Below are positions 19,331 to 28,777 of a stretch of 64,000 nt of DNA, one piece after another (position 1 is the stretch's first letter; the number at the start of each line of letters is the position of its first letter). Origin of the DNA: JAJFFW01 sp038531315 (GTDB lineage: Bacteria; Pseudomonadota; Alphaproteobacteria; Caulobacterales; Parvularculaceae); contig JBCBBT010000003.1 of NCBI GenBank assembly GCA_038531315.1, positions 1 through 64,000 on the forward strand. The letters run 5' to 3'. The position numbers and the translations under genes are program-made. The notes below the pieces were generated by a model. It did not search any database, was not told the DNA's origin, and was given only the letters and a program-made list of their open reading frames with translations.

Positions 19331-20148
19331 GAGCCGGCGCCTCTGAGCCAGACGCGCCCCGTGATTGTCCGCCCGCCTTTGCCGCGCGCGACGACAACAG
19401 TCAGGACAATCGAAATCAATATCACCGCCAGCCGCGCAGCAGAGGCGCTTGCCGGTCCGAGCGCGGTATCGGCGACGTCAAAAAATTCCCACCAGAAATT
19501 CATCAGCAAATGGATGCTGACGGGAACCCAGATATTGTAGTCCCACTCAACGTAAAGCCATGCAAACCAGAGCGCGCCAATCGCCGTGATGGCGAAAATC
19601 CCCGCCGCTTCCGCCGGGTCGGTGCTTTGATAAAGATGCCCGGCGCCGAAGATCACGGCGCCGATGAGCGCCGCGGGCAAAAAGCCCCAGCCCGCGAACC
19701 GGAACAGGAAGCCGAACAAAAAGGCGCGATAAAAGACTTCCTCAAAAAATCCCGGCAACACGGCGCTGCGGATCGCCGTGATCGCGAATGCCGGATTGAT
19801 CCGCTCGGTCAGTTGAAGCGGCGTCGTGATGGCGAACACGCCAGCTAATAAGAGCGTCGCCGCAAAGCCGACGGCAAAGCCTTTGAGCGGGGATGCGGTC
19901 AGGCCGAGCGCGGTAAGCGCTTTGCCCGGACCGAACAGGAGCGCCGCCACGATCAGCGGCGGCGCAAGGTTTGGCAAAATGTAACGCAATGCAGTGCGCT
20001 CGCCGATTTCGGTCCAGCCGTCACCGCCGCTCGCTATTGCGCGATAGAGAACCCAGTCATGGCTGTCGCAAATCCAGAAAACAACGATTGTCGCCGCCGC
20101 AATCGCGAAACGCTGCGCGCGGCGCGCCGGTTTGGAAGAAACGTCCAT
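19327..20148 (-). CDS. CPBP-family intramembrane metalloprotease
   Basis: A 273-residue multi-pass protein with the Rce1/CAAX-protease-like (Abi) motifs: FFEEVFYRAFLFG (E136, E137, R141), FGAGHLYQ (H171) and SIHLLMNFWW (H213), in the usual order and spacing for the membrane-embedded metal site. Bacterial members cleave membrane substrates or confer self-immunity to peptides; this substrate is unknown. All expected catalytic residues are present. It is encoded convergently with miaA (4-bp overlap). Confidence 0.86.
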   Translation of the reverse strand: MDVSSKPARRAQRFAIAAATIVVFWICDSHDWVLYRAIASGGDGWTEIGERTALRYILPNLAPPLIVAALLFGPGKALTALGLTASPLKGFAVGFAATLLLAGVFAITTPLQLTERINPAFAITAIRSAVLPGFFEEVFYRAFLFGFLFRFAGWGFLPAALIGAVIFGAGHLYQSTDPAEAAGIFAITAIGALWFAWLYVEWDYNIWVPVSIHLLMNFWWEFFDVADTALGPASASAARLAVILISIVLTVVVARGKGGRTITGRVWLRGAGS

Positions 20149-20184
20149 GGCTCAGCGGTAACGGAATTTCGTCGGCGCGGCTTC

Positions 20185-21330
20185 TCAGTTCCCGATTTTT
20201 GATCTCTCAAAACGCGCTTGCGCGCCGGAATGCCGCGTTTTGCCGAGGGCGTCGTCGCGATAGGCGCCGGGCGTGCGCCCTTCGGCGGCGCTGAAAGCGC
20301 GGTGAAACGAGGCGAGTGAGGCGAACCCGCTGTCAAAGGCGATTGCGGCGATCTTATCGTCGGCGCGCGCCGGATCGGCGAGCAGCGTGCGGGCTTCTTG
20401 CAGGCGCGCCGCGTTCAGGAACGATCTGAAATGGCGATAGCCGAGGCGATGATTGATATGCCGGCGCGTGGCGGCTTGCGACATGTGAAGCCGGCGCGCG
20501 AAATCCGCGAAGGTCAACGCTGGATCGAGATGCAGGCGTTCATTGTCGATGAGCGCGCGAATCCGAGCGTCGATGATCACCGCTTCGCGATCTTCCCGGT
20601 CAGGCTGATCGTCGGGGGCGGGGCGGTCGCTCGCGGCGGGCGCCGGCTGCGGCGCGGCGCGTCTTTCAAACAACAACGCCGAGGCGTCGCCGTGCAAAAG
20701 AAGGCTGGCGAGCCAGAGCGCAACCGCCAGTAGCGCGCTATTTTGAAAGAGCGTCAGCCCCTGCGGTTTCCAGTCCAGCCCGAATGTTATGTCAATCATG
20801 ATGTCAGCGGCGAGCATGGCGGCCATCGCAAAAGCGAGCAGTGGCCGGGCGCGCCGCCGCGCATCGACAAAATCGTTTTCCCGATTGCGCAGTATGGTGA
20901 CGATCAGATGCGCGGACATGCCAAACGCGATCGCCACCAGCAGCCATGAAAGACCAGCGTCGGCAAAGCGCCCATGCAGATAGCCTCGGTCGGCGAGCGC
21001 CAGCGTGATCCAGATCGCGCCGACGCCGATCTCAGGGGCGCCAAGCCGAAACTCGTCGTCGAACAGCGCCAGCACGAACCACCAGACGAACAGCGCCGCA
21101 AAACCGCTCGCAATATCCCAAAAAACCCCGGCGGCGCCGGATATCGTGAGCGCCGGGTACGGTGTATTTCCGGCCACAAACCCGCTGGCGCCAATCGCCA
21201 GCAGGAAAAAATATGGCGTGATCCGCTTTTGCCGCGCATCGCGGAGGAGCCCCGCGGCGGTCAGCAAAAGTGTTGTCGCAGCGGCGATCCGGACGATGAC
21301 GTCGAGATGCTGGAAATCGAGATTTTGCAT
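20185..21330 (-). CDS. Membrane-anchored AraC-family transcriptional regulator
   Basis: About 381 residues from ATG 21330. The N-terminal ~220 residues form six to seven hydrophobic helices with short loops. A Pro/Asp-rich linker follows, then a C-terminal AraC-type double helix-turn-helix of ~110 residues (FADFARRLHMSQAATRRHINHRLG, then IAAIAFDSGFASLASFHRAFSAAEGRTPGAYR). This architecture suggests that a membrane sensor directly controls DNA binding. The ligand and targets are unknown; neighbours do not reveal them. The longer frame to 21678 is rejected because it overlaps the divergent gene's leader and has no hydrophobic start. Confidence 0.85.
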   Translation of the reverse strand: MQNLDFQHLDVIVRIAAATTLLLTAAGLLRDARQKRITPYFFLLAIGASGFVAGNTPYPALTISGAAGVFWDIASGFAALFVWWFVLALFDDEFRLGAPEIGVGAIWITLALADRGYLHGRFADAGLSWLLVAIAFGMSAHLIVTILRNRENDFVDARRRARPLLAFAMAAMLAADIMIDITFGLDWKPQGLTLFQNSALLAVALWLASLLLHGDASALLFERRAAPQPAPAASDRPAPDDQPDREDREAVIIDARIRALIDNERLHLDPALTFADFARRLHMSQAATRRHINHRLGYRHFRSFLNAARLQEARTLLADPARADDKIAAIAFDSGFASLASFHRAFSAAEGRTPGAYRDDALGKTRHSGAQARFERSKIGN

Positions 21331-21505
21331 AGAACTCTGAGGAATATCGTCCCAATCGAAGGCCGACGAGCACGTCAATTGCACGCGGCGCCGGCGCACG
21401 CTATCACGCCGAGCTGGATGGAGCGCAATCGCCTTTCCGCGCAGAAAGAGGACGCCGGGGCCGCGCGTGCGATTGTCCGCGGCGGCGCTCTGAGGGAATG
21501 TGGCC

Positions 21506-22285
21506 ATGGTTGAGTTGCTGCGCCGGCTTGGCGAATTTTTAACGTCGATGGACGCCAAGGCCGCGACCTCGCTCGCCGTCTCGATTGTTCTGCTGATTTT
21601 CGTAATTTTAATGTTTGTTTTCGGGCAGGCCTGGCTGGGCCGTGCGGTCGACCTTAATTCCGACGCCGGGCTCGCCACCCTGATGGAGCGCGCCTACGCT
21701 TCGCCCTGGGCCGTGGCGGTGGTGATTTCAATCTATGTGCTGCTGGCGCTGACGGGCTTTCCGCAAATATTGCTGATCACGGCGACGGTTTTGACCTTCG
21801 GGCCGCGCAACGGGGCGGTCTATGCGTGGATGGCGACGATGACCAGCGCCACGGTGACATTCGCCCTCGGCCGGCTCTGGGGCAGCCAGTGGGTGAGCCG
21901 GTTCGGCGGGCAGCGGGTCAGGAAAACCATTGATTTTATTGGCAGACACGGCGTTCTCGCCAGCGCGCTGGTGCGGGTCGTGCCCTCGGCGCCGTTTATC
22001 GTTGTCAATTCCGCCGCCGGCGCCGCGCATATCCCGATCTGGAAATTCTGGGCGGGCACGGCGATCGGGATTATTCCGAAGATCGCGCTTGTCGCTTCGA
22101 TTGGCGCAATCGCCCCGGATCGGTCGGTTTTGAAGGAAGGGGCGAGCGGGCTCGTTGAATTTTTCACCAGCCGCGAGCCCGGCGATCTCGCTCTGATTGT
22201 GCTGATCATCGCGGTCTGGCTGGGGTTTTTACTGCTGATGCGCCGTTTTTACCTGCGGTTGCGCCGCCGCGACGGACCGGTTTGA
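21506..22285 (+). CDS. TVP38/TMEM64 (VTT-domain) family membrane protein
   Basis: A 259-residue protein with about six membrane helices and the VTT/DedA-like core: FPQILLITATVLTFGPRNGAVYAWMATMTSATVTFALGR, then RHGVLASALVRVVPSAPFIVVNSAAGAAHIPIWKFWAGT. The family is linked to lipid or polyprenyl-phosphate flipping, with no specific substrate assignable here. ATG 21506 has TGAGGGA at a good distance; GTG 21500 is the alternative. It is divergent from the AraC-type regulator, which makes it a candidate target (inference). Confidence 0.85.
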   Translation: MVELLRRLGEFLTSMDAKAATSLAVSIVLLIFVILMFVFGQAWLGRAVDLNSDAGLATLMERAYASPWAVAVVISIYVLLALTGFPQILLITATVLTFGPRNGAVYAWMATMTSATVTFALGRLWGSQWVSRFGGQRVRKTIDFIGRHGVLASALVRVVPSAPFIVVNSAAGAAHIPIWKFWAGTAIGIIPKIALVASIGAIAPDRSVLKEGASGLVEFFTSREPGDLALIVLIIAVWLGFLLLMRRFYLRLRRRDGPV

Positions 22286-22407
22286 GGGATTTTGACGGCG
22301 CGCCGGAGAATCCCGTTAATCAGGGTTTGCTGCGGTGGTGCGTTTTTCCGGCGAATAGCCCCTGCGCCGCGGGCTTTGTTGACGATTTTGGAACCCATTA
22401 AGGTTAA

Positions 22408-23484
<1,077 letters not shown>

Positions 23485-23528
23485 TAACAAAGTCAGTGTC
23501 GAATCGTGAGTAGGTTTCCACGCGAGAA

Positions 23529-24554
23529 ATGGATGTATTGGGGCAAGACAAACGCGAAGGACTAGGCCGCAAAGCGAATTCACGTTTTGTGCTGCTGTTG
23601 CTTCTGCTCGTCTCGGCGCTCCTGCTTTTATCCAGTCTTTACGGCGCTGAAGCCTCGGTTTTCAAAAAAGCCAGAGAGACGGTCGTCGACGCCGCCGAAC
23701 CGGTCCTGAAGGTTTTTTCAGGGCCGATCGCCTTCGTCCAGGATGTTATCGGCAGCGTTGAAGATTACTTCGGCGTTCTGGAAGAAAACAAAGCCCTGCG
23801 CGAGGAAAACGCGGAGTTGCGCCAGTGGATGAACGAAGCGCTGGAGCTGCGCCGGACGATCGCCGGTTACGAGAAACTGCAAACCTATGCGCCGCCGCCT
23901 GACGCGCTGCCGATCGATGCTTTTGTGATCGGTGAATCGAACGACGCGTTCGCGCGGTCGATGATTGTCAATGTCGGGCGCCGCGATGGCGTCGAGCGTG
24001 ATTTCGCTGTTGTCGACGATAGCGGGCTTGTGGGCCACATCGTCGAAGCGGGGGCCTCCTCGGCGCGCGTTCTTCTGCTTACGGATGTTCAAAGCCGTGT
24101 GCCGGTGTATCTGGAGGGCGCAGAAATCGACGGCATTCTCGTCGGCCGTTCGCGCGCGCGGCCGGCGATTTCGTTCACCAGCAATTCCGAACCGGCGACA
24201 ATCGCGCCGGGGCAGCGCATTTTGACTTCCGGGGCGGGCGGCTCGCTGCCGCGCGGTCTCCCCGTCGGCGAGGTGCGCGCTATTCGCGGCGCCGAAGCGA
24301 TTGTCGATCTTTATGCGAATTATGCGCGCACGCGCATTGTCCGGGTCATGAACTATGAATTCACGCCGGCGGTCGATGCGTCCGTCGATATTCTGGCGCC
24401 CATCGGCGATGATCCTGCGGCAAGCGATGATGACGCCACAAGCGGCGATGACGCCGCCGGTAATGATGCGACGTCACGAAATGATGTAGCGGCGGGCGAC
24501 AGTGCGAGCGACAGCGCGGATGGCGGCGCGCCGCCGACCGGCGATCAGGGGTAG
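23529..24554 (+). CDS. mreC: Rod shape-determining protein MreC
   Basis: A 341-residue bitopic protein linking MreB to the periplasmic elongation machinery. A basic N-terminus and one membrane helix (FVLLLLLLVSALLLLSSLYG) are followed by a coiled coil (EENKALREENAELRQWMNEAL), then beta-barrel domains with VIGESNDAFARSMIVNVGR and ILTSGAGGSLPRGLPVGEV. The last ~55 residues are an Asp/Ala/Gly-rich low-complexity tail (DDDATSGDDAAGNDAT) not needed in most homologues and probably disordered. Confidence 0.96.
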   Translation: MDVLGQDKREGLGRKANSRFVLLLLLLVSALLLLSSLYGAEASVFKKARETVVDAAEPVLKVFSGPIAFVQDVIGSVEDYFGVLEENKALREENAELRQWMNEALELRRTIAGYEKLQTYAPPPDALPIDAFVIGESNDAFARSMIVNVGRRDGVERDFAVVDDSGLVGHIVEAGASSARVLLLTDVQSRVPVYLEGAEIDGILVGRSRARPAISFTSNSEPATIAPGQRILTSGAGGSLPRGLPVGEVRAIRGAEAIVDLYANYARTRIVRVMNYEFTPAVDASVDILAPIGDDPAASDDDATSGDDAAGNDATSRNDVAAGDSASDSADGGAPPTGDQG

Positions 24555-24559
24555 CGGCG

Positions 24560-25072
24560 ATGGGCCAACGCGCCGAAACCCTCTCGCGGATCATGAAAGC
24601 CTCGACGCCGACCGCGCTTGGGTTTTTCGGCGTCCTGTTGCTGGCCTTGCCGGTGCGATTTGCCGAGGGGCTGTTCCCGACCCCGGTCCTGCCGCTGGTG
24701 GTGATCTTTTTCTGGTCGATTTACGGCCCGAGCTATCTGCCCTCGGTGAGCGTCTTTTTCATCGGGCTTTTACAGGATCTGTTGATGGGCACCCCGCTTG
24801 GTCTGTGGCCCAGCGTCTATTTGTTAACCCAATATGTGGTTCTTTCCCAACGCTCTTATTTCGCGGGGCGCGAACAGCGCGTCGTCTGGATCGGGTTCGG
24901 CTTTGCAGCGGTTTCGGCGGGGCTTATACTGTGGATGGTCATGAGCCTGATGCGCGGCGCGCTGCTGCCCCTGAGCAGTCTCGTTTTGCAACTTCTGGCG
25001 ACCGTGGCCATGTATCCGGTGCTGTCGGCCGCCTTTGGCCAGCTCCATCGGCGCGTGATTGTAGAGGTATAG
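24560..25072 (+). CDS. mreD: Rod shape-determining protein MreD
   Basis: A 170-residue inner-membrane protein with about five helices. Sequence is weakly conserved, but FWSIYGPSYLPSVSVFFIGLLQDLLMGTPLGLWP is the characteristic MreD block. It starts 5 nt after the mreC stop and ends 3 nt before mrdA, so co-translation is likely. An out-of-frame longer frame across it is a shadow. Confidence 0.93.
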   Translation: MGQRAETLSRIMKASTPTALGFFGVLLLALPVRFAEGLFPTPVLPLVVIFFWSIYGPSYLPSVSVFFIGLLQDLLMGTPLGLWPSVYLLTQYVVLSQRSYFAGREQRVVWIGFGFAAVSAGLILWMVMSLMRGALLPLSSLVLQLLATVAMYPVLSAAFGQLHRRVIVEV

Positions 25073-25075
25073 CGT

Positions 25076-27025
25076 ATGCGGCGTTCGACAAACGATCCGG
25101 AACGTCAGGAAGTCGTCACCCGTCGGACGGTTCTGTTCGGCGGCGGCGTTAGTTTGCTTTTTGCAGGCGTCGCCGGCCGGCTTTATCAGCTGCAAATCCT
25201 TGAAAACGACAAATACGAGCAGCTGGCGCAGGAAAACCAGTTCAACACCCGCATCATGACGCCGTTGCGCGGCGAAATTGTCGATCGCTTCGGCGAAAAA
25301 CTCGCCTCGAACCGTAAAAACTTCCGGCTTCTGTTTATCCCTGAACAAACCCGTGACATCGACGCAGCGCTCGACGACATCGAAAAGATGATCGGTATCG
25401 GCGACGCCAAGCGCGCCCGTATTCTGCGCGAGATCAGACGGCGCGGCAAATTTACGCCGGTCGAGTTGAAAGACAATCTGTCCTGGGAAGATTTCTCCAA
25501 GGTCAATTTCCAGCTGCCGCATCTGCCGGGCGTATTGCCCGACGTCGGTGAAACGCGTAATTATCCGTATGGGGAATCAGCAGCTTTTGTGCTCGGTTAT
25601 GTCGGCGCTGTCACCGATAATGATCTGAGCGCGCCGGAAAACGAAACCGACAGGACGCTCTTGCGCCAGCCGGGCTTCAAGGTCGGCCGCGACGGTCTTG
25701 AGCGCAGCTATGACAAGGAATTGCGCGGCAAGGCGGGCGAGGTCGATATCAAAGTTAACGCCCATGGCCGCGTCATCGAGACGTTTGAAGACCGGGCGAC
25801 GCCGCCGGTGCAGGGCGCGACCATGGTCCTGACAATCGACGCCGACCTGCAGCGCAAGGCCAGCGAGATTCTGGCGGAAAGCACCGACGGCGAGACGCCG
25901 ACAAGCGGCGCGGCGGTGGTTCTCGATATCAAAACCGGCGACGTGCTGGTGCTGGCGTCAACGCCGGCGTTTGATCCAAATGCGTTCAATGTCGGGATCG
26001 ATCCTGATTATTGGCGGGCGCTGAACGCCAGTGAATACAAGCCGCTCCTGAACAAGCCCCTGAGCGGCGTTTACCCGCCGGGATCGACCTTCAAGATGAT
26101 CAGCGCCATCGCCGCGCAGATCCAGGGCCGCTCGCCGGCGCAACGGGTCGGCTGCCGCGGTAAGGTCTGGTACGGCAATCGCTATTTCCATTGCTGGAAA
26201 CGCGGCGGCCATGGCTCGGTCGATATGAAAAACTCGCTGAAGAAATCCTGCGATGTTTTCTACTACGACGTCGCCAAGACCATGGATATCGATCTGCTTG
26301 CGGAGGTCGCGCGCAAGATGGGTCTTGGCCAGTCCTATGAGCTGGGCATTCCCGGTCAAAAGCGCGGCGTCATCCCGGATCGCGAATGGAAGCGGACTTA
26401 TTTCGCCGGCAATCCTGAAAACCAGACATGGTTTCCGGGTGAAACGCTGTCGGTGATTATCGGGCAAGGCTATGTGACGTCGACGCCGCTGCAACTGGCG
26501 GTGATGGCGGCCCGGATCGCATCGGGCCGCGCCGTCAAGCCGCGGATTGTCCGTATGCGGGGCGATCTGATCGTGCCGGAACCGGTGGCGCCGAAGATCG
26601 ATATCGACGAGAGCTATCTGGACGTCGTGCGCGCCGGGATGGATGCGGTCACCAATGAGGCCGGCGGGACGGCATGGCGCTCGCGGCTGGAAAAGCCGGC
26701 ATGGCGCATGGCCGGCAAGACCGGCACCAGCCAGGTTTATCGCATCACCGCCGAGGACCGCGCGCGCGGTCTGAAAAAGGGCGAGGACCTGCCGTGGCAT
26801 CGCCGCGACCACGCCTTGTTCACCTGCTTTGCGCCGTTCGATGATCCGCGCTACGCCTGTGCGGTTCTCGTCGAGCACGGCATTGGCGGCTCGCGCACGG
26901 CGGGCCCGAAAGCGCGCGATATCATGAATGCAGTGATGGCAAAGGATCCCTCGTCGCTGCCGACCGTCGATCCGGCGAGCCTTGCCGCGCAGGCTGCCGC
27001 GCGCGCCGCCGCAGGCGAGGGATAA
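25076..27025 (+). CDS. mrdA: Penicillin-binding protein 2 (elongasome transpeptidase)
   Basis: A 649-residue class B PBP that cross-links peptidoglycan with RodA. An N-terminal helix (TVLFGGGVSLLFAGVAGRLYQLQ) and a PBP dimer region precede the transpeptidase domain with GVYPPGSTFKM (nucleophile S337, K340), KKSCDVFYYDV (second motif, SCD) and MAGKTGTSQ (KTG motif). All three motifs are intact. The Ala-rich tail ends 3 nt before rodA. It is the target of mecillinam-type drugs in E. coli. Confidence 0.97.
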   Translation: MRRSTNDPERQEVVTRRTVLFGGGVSLLFAGVAGRLYQLQILENDKYEQLAQENQFNTRIMTPLRGEIVDRFGEKLASNRKNFRLLFIPEQTRDIDAALDDIEKMIGIGDAKRARILREIRRRGKFTPVELKDNLSWEDFSKVNFQLPHLPGVLPDVGETRNYPYGESAAFVLGYVGAVTDNDLSAPENETDRTLLRQPGFKVGRDGLERSYDKELRGKAGEVDIKVNAHGRVIETFEDRATPPVQGATMVLTIDADLQRKASEILAESTDGETPTSGAAVVLDIKTGDVLVLASTPAFDPNAFNVGIDPDYWRALNASEYKPLLNKPLSGVYPPGSTFKMISAIAAQIQGRSPAQRVGCRGKVWYGNRYFHCWKRGGHGSVDMKNSLKKSCDVFYYDVAKTMDIDLLAEVARKMGLGQSYELGIPGQKRGVIPDREWKRTYFAGNPENQTWFPGETLSVIIGQGYVTSTPLQLAVMAARIASGRAVKPRIVRMRGDLIVPEPVAPKIDIDESYLDVVRAGMDAVTNEAGGTAWRSRLEKPAWRMAGKTGTSQVYRITAEDRARGLKKGEDLPWHRRDHALFTCFAPFDDPRYACAVLVEHGIGGSRTAGPKARDIMNAVMAKDPSSLPTVDPASLAAQAAARAAAGEG

Positions 27026-27027
27026 CG

Positions 27028-28167
27028 ATGACCTCGATCCTGCTGCATGGCCGCCAGAAGGGCCTCCGCTACCGGGTTTCTCAGCTTCACTGGCCGCTCG
27101 TCATCATGTTGACGATGCTCGCGGCGGCGGGCGTCGCGACACTTTATTCCGTCGCCGAAGGATCGTGGACGCCATGGGCGATGAAACACGGGATGCGCTA
27201 CGGCGCGGCGTTGTTGTTGCTGATTGTCATGGCGATGGTCAGCGTCCGGTTCTGGATGTCGCTCGCCTATCCGCTGTACTTTCTGGCGCTGGCGGCGCTC
27301 GTCGCGGTGCCTTTTGTCGGGGCGGTCAATATGGGCGCGCAGCGCTGGCTTGAATTCCGCGGATTTCAGTTTCAGCCCTCCGAGGCGATGAAGATCGGTC
27401 TCGTGATGGCGCTCGCGCGCTACTATCATGGTCTGCGTGCGGAACAGGTCTCGCACATACTTTATCTGGTGCCGCCTTTGATCATGATCGGCGCGCCGGT
27501 GGGGCTTGTCTTCATTCAGCCAGATCTGGGCACGGCGCTTCTGCTTGGCGCGACGGGCGTCGCTATGATGTTTCTTGCGGGGCTTTCCTGGCGGATCGGC
27601 TTTCTGGGCGCCGTCGCCGCGGCGGTCGCCGGCTATGCGGCTTATTATTTCGATTTTCTGAAACCCTATCAGCTTGAGCGGATCACGACTTTCCTCGACC
27701 CGGACCGCGATCCGCTCGGACAGGGCTATCACCTGACGCAATCGAAAATCGCGCTCGGCTCGGGCGGTCTTGACGGCAAGGGCTTTATGGAAGGCAGCCA
27801 AAGCCAGTTGAAGTTCCTGCCGGAGATGCACACCGATTTCATCTTCACGATCTTCGGCGAGGAGTTTGGTTTTGTCGGCGCCGTCGGGCTTTTGCTTTTA
27901 TATCTGACGGTTATTTTGACCGCGTTGAATGTAGCGCTCAAGGCAAAGCTCCATTTCGCGCGGCTCACTGCGATGGGCGTCGTCGTCACTTTCGCGCTTT
28001 ATGTCCTCATCAACACCGGCATGGTGATGGGGCTCGCGCCGGTTGTCGGCGTGCCGCTGCCGCTGGTCTCTTATGGCGGCACCGTGATGATGACGATTAT
28101 GGCGGGCTTCGGCCTCGTCATGAGCGCGCATGTCAATAAAGACCAGGATGCTTATTCCGGGCTCTGA
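27028..28167 (+). CDS. rodA: Rod shape-determining protein RodA (SEDS glycosyltransferase)
   Basis: A 379-residue multi-pass SEDS protein that polymerises glycan strands as partner of PBP2. Family blocks seen are AQRWLEFRGFQFQPSEAMKIGLVMALARYY, FIQPDLGTALLLGATG, KFLPEMHTDFIFTIFGEEFGFVG and GVPLPLVSYGGTVMMT. The conserved acidic residue in the large periplasmic loop falls in this set. Last gene of the mre operon; no clear terminator follows. Confidence 0.97.
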   Translation: MTSILLHGRQKGLRYRVSQLHWPLVIMLTMLAAAGVATLYSVAEGSWTPWAMKHGMRYGAALLLLIVMAMVSVRFWMSLAYPLYFLALAALVAVPFVGAVNMGAQRWLEFRGFQFQPSEAMKIGLVMALARYYHGLRAEQVSHILYLVPPLIMIGAPVGLVFIQPDLGTALLLGATGVAMMFLAGLSWRIGFLGAVAAAVAGYAAYYFDFLKPYQLERITTFLDPDRDPLGQGYHLTQSKIALGSGGLDGKGFMEGSQSQLKFLPEMHTDFIFTIFGEEFGFVGAVGLLLLYLTVILTALNVALKAKLHFARLTAMGVVVTFALYVLINTGMVMGLAPVVGVPLPLVSYGGTVMMTIMAGFGLVMSAHVNKDQDAYSGL

Positions 28168-28192
28168 CGAACTGGCTTAAGGAATAAAAAAG

Positions 28193-28567
28193 TTAGGCGG
28201 CGTTCGCAAAGTAGGCGGTGAACGCATCTTTGGTGTGCGCGTAACAGGCGACGACCGCCTCAAGCGCGTCGCTCGCCTCATCGGTGAGGGCGCCGTCGCG
28301 GCACTGGTTCTCAAAATCGAGCGCGGTCTGCGACAACGCTTGCGCGCCGACATTTGACGCAGACCCTTTCAACGCATGCGCAACCTTGCGCGCATCGTCC
28401 GCGGCGCCGCTTGCGAGGGCCCCGCGCAGCGCAGCGATCAGATCATCGGTCGAACCCCAGAAGGCGGTCATAATCTCGCCCGCGCCGTCGACGCCGGCGG
28501 CCGCGATAAGGCTGTCGATTTGCTCTCGCTCAATCAGCGGCGTTGCTTCCTGCTTCGGCTCGATCAC
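28193..28567 (-). CDS. Hpt-domain histidine phosphotransfer protein
   Basis: A 124-residue alpha-helical protein with the Hpt signature RKVAHALKGSASNVGA; H64 would carry the phosphate between a receiver domain and a downstream response regulator. Almost the whole protein is the Hpt bundle, so it is a stand-alone phosphotransfer protein. No histidine kinase or response regulator is adjacent. The start is GTG 28567 with AAGGA about 6 nt upstream, and a dyad lies just upstream. Confidence 0.88.
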   Translation of the reverse strand: MIEPKQEATPLIEREQIDSLIAAAGVDGAGEIMTAFWGSTDDLIAALRGALASGAADDARKVAHALKGSASNVGAQALSQTALDFENQCRDGALTDEASDALEAVVACYAHTKDAFTAYFANAA

Positions 28568-28583
28568 GCTGTATCCTTTGCTT

Positions 28584-28625
28584 GCGGCTGTCGCGCCAAT
28601 GACGCGTCAACGACGCGCCAGCCGC
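28584..28625. promoter_or_regulatory. 42-bp imperfect dyad upstream of the Hpt gene
   Basis: Outer arms GCGGCTG and CAGCCGC enclose a perfect 10-bp palindrome TGACGCGTCA, and both are centred on the same point (28604.5). The 9-bp segments between them match at only 5 of 9 positions. It lies 17 bp before the Hpt start and about 150 bp before the divergent NSS transporter gene. It could be an operator or a leader hairpin. Confidence 0.5.
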
Positions 28626-28777
28626 AGTTGTCCTGGCTCTCCCCCGGAATAATTCCGGCCTGACGTCGACAAGGTTTGCCAATAACTGTAAAAATTTGTC
28701 TAAAATCAGGGGCCTCGGCGGCGTAAAAAGGCGCTTTTTGGGGTCAAATACACGTATTTCTAGAGGGTGGGCGTCTC

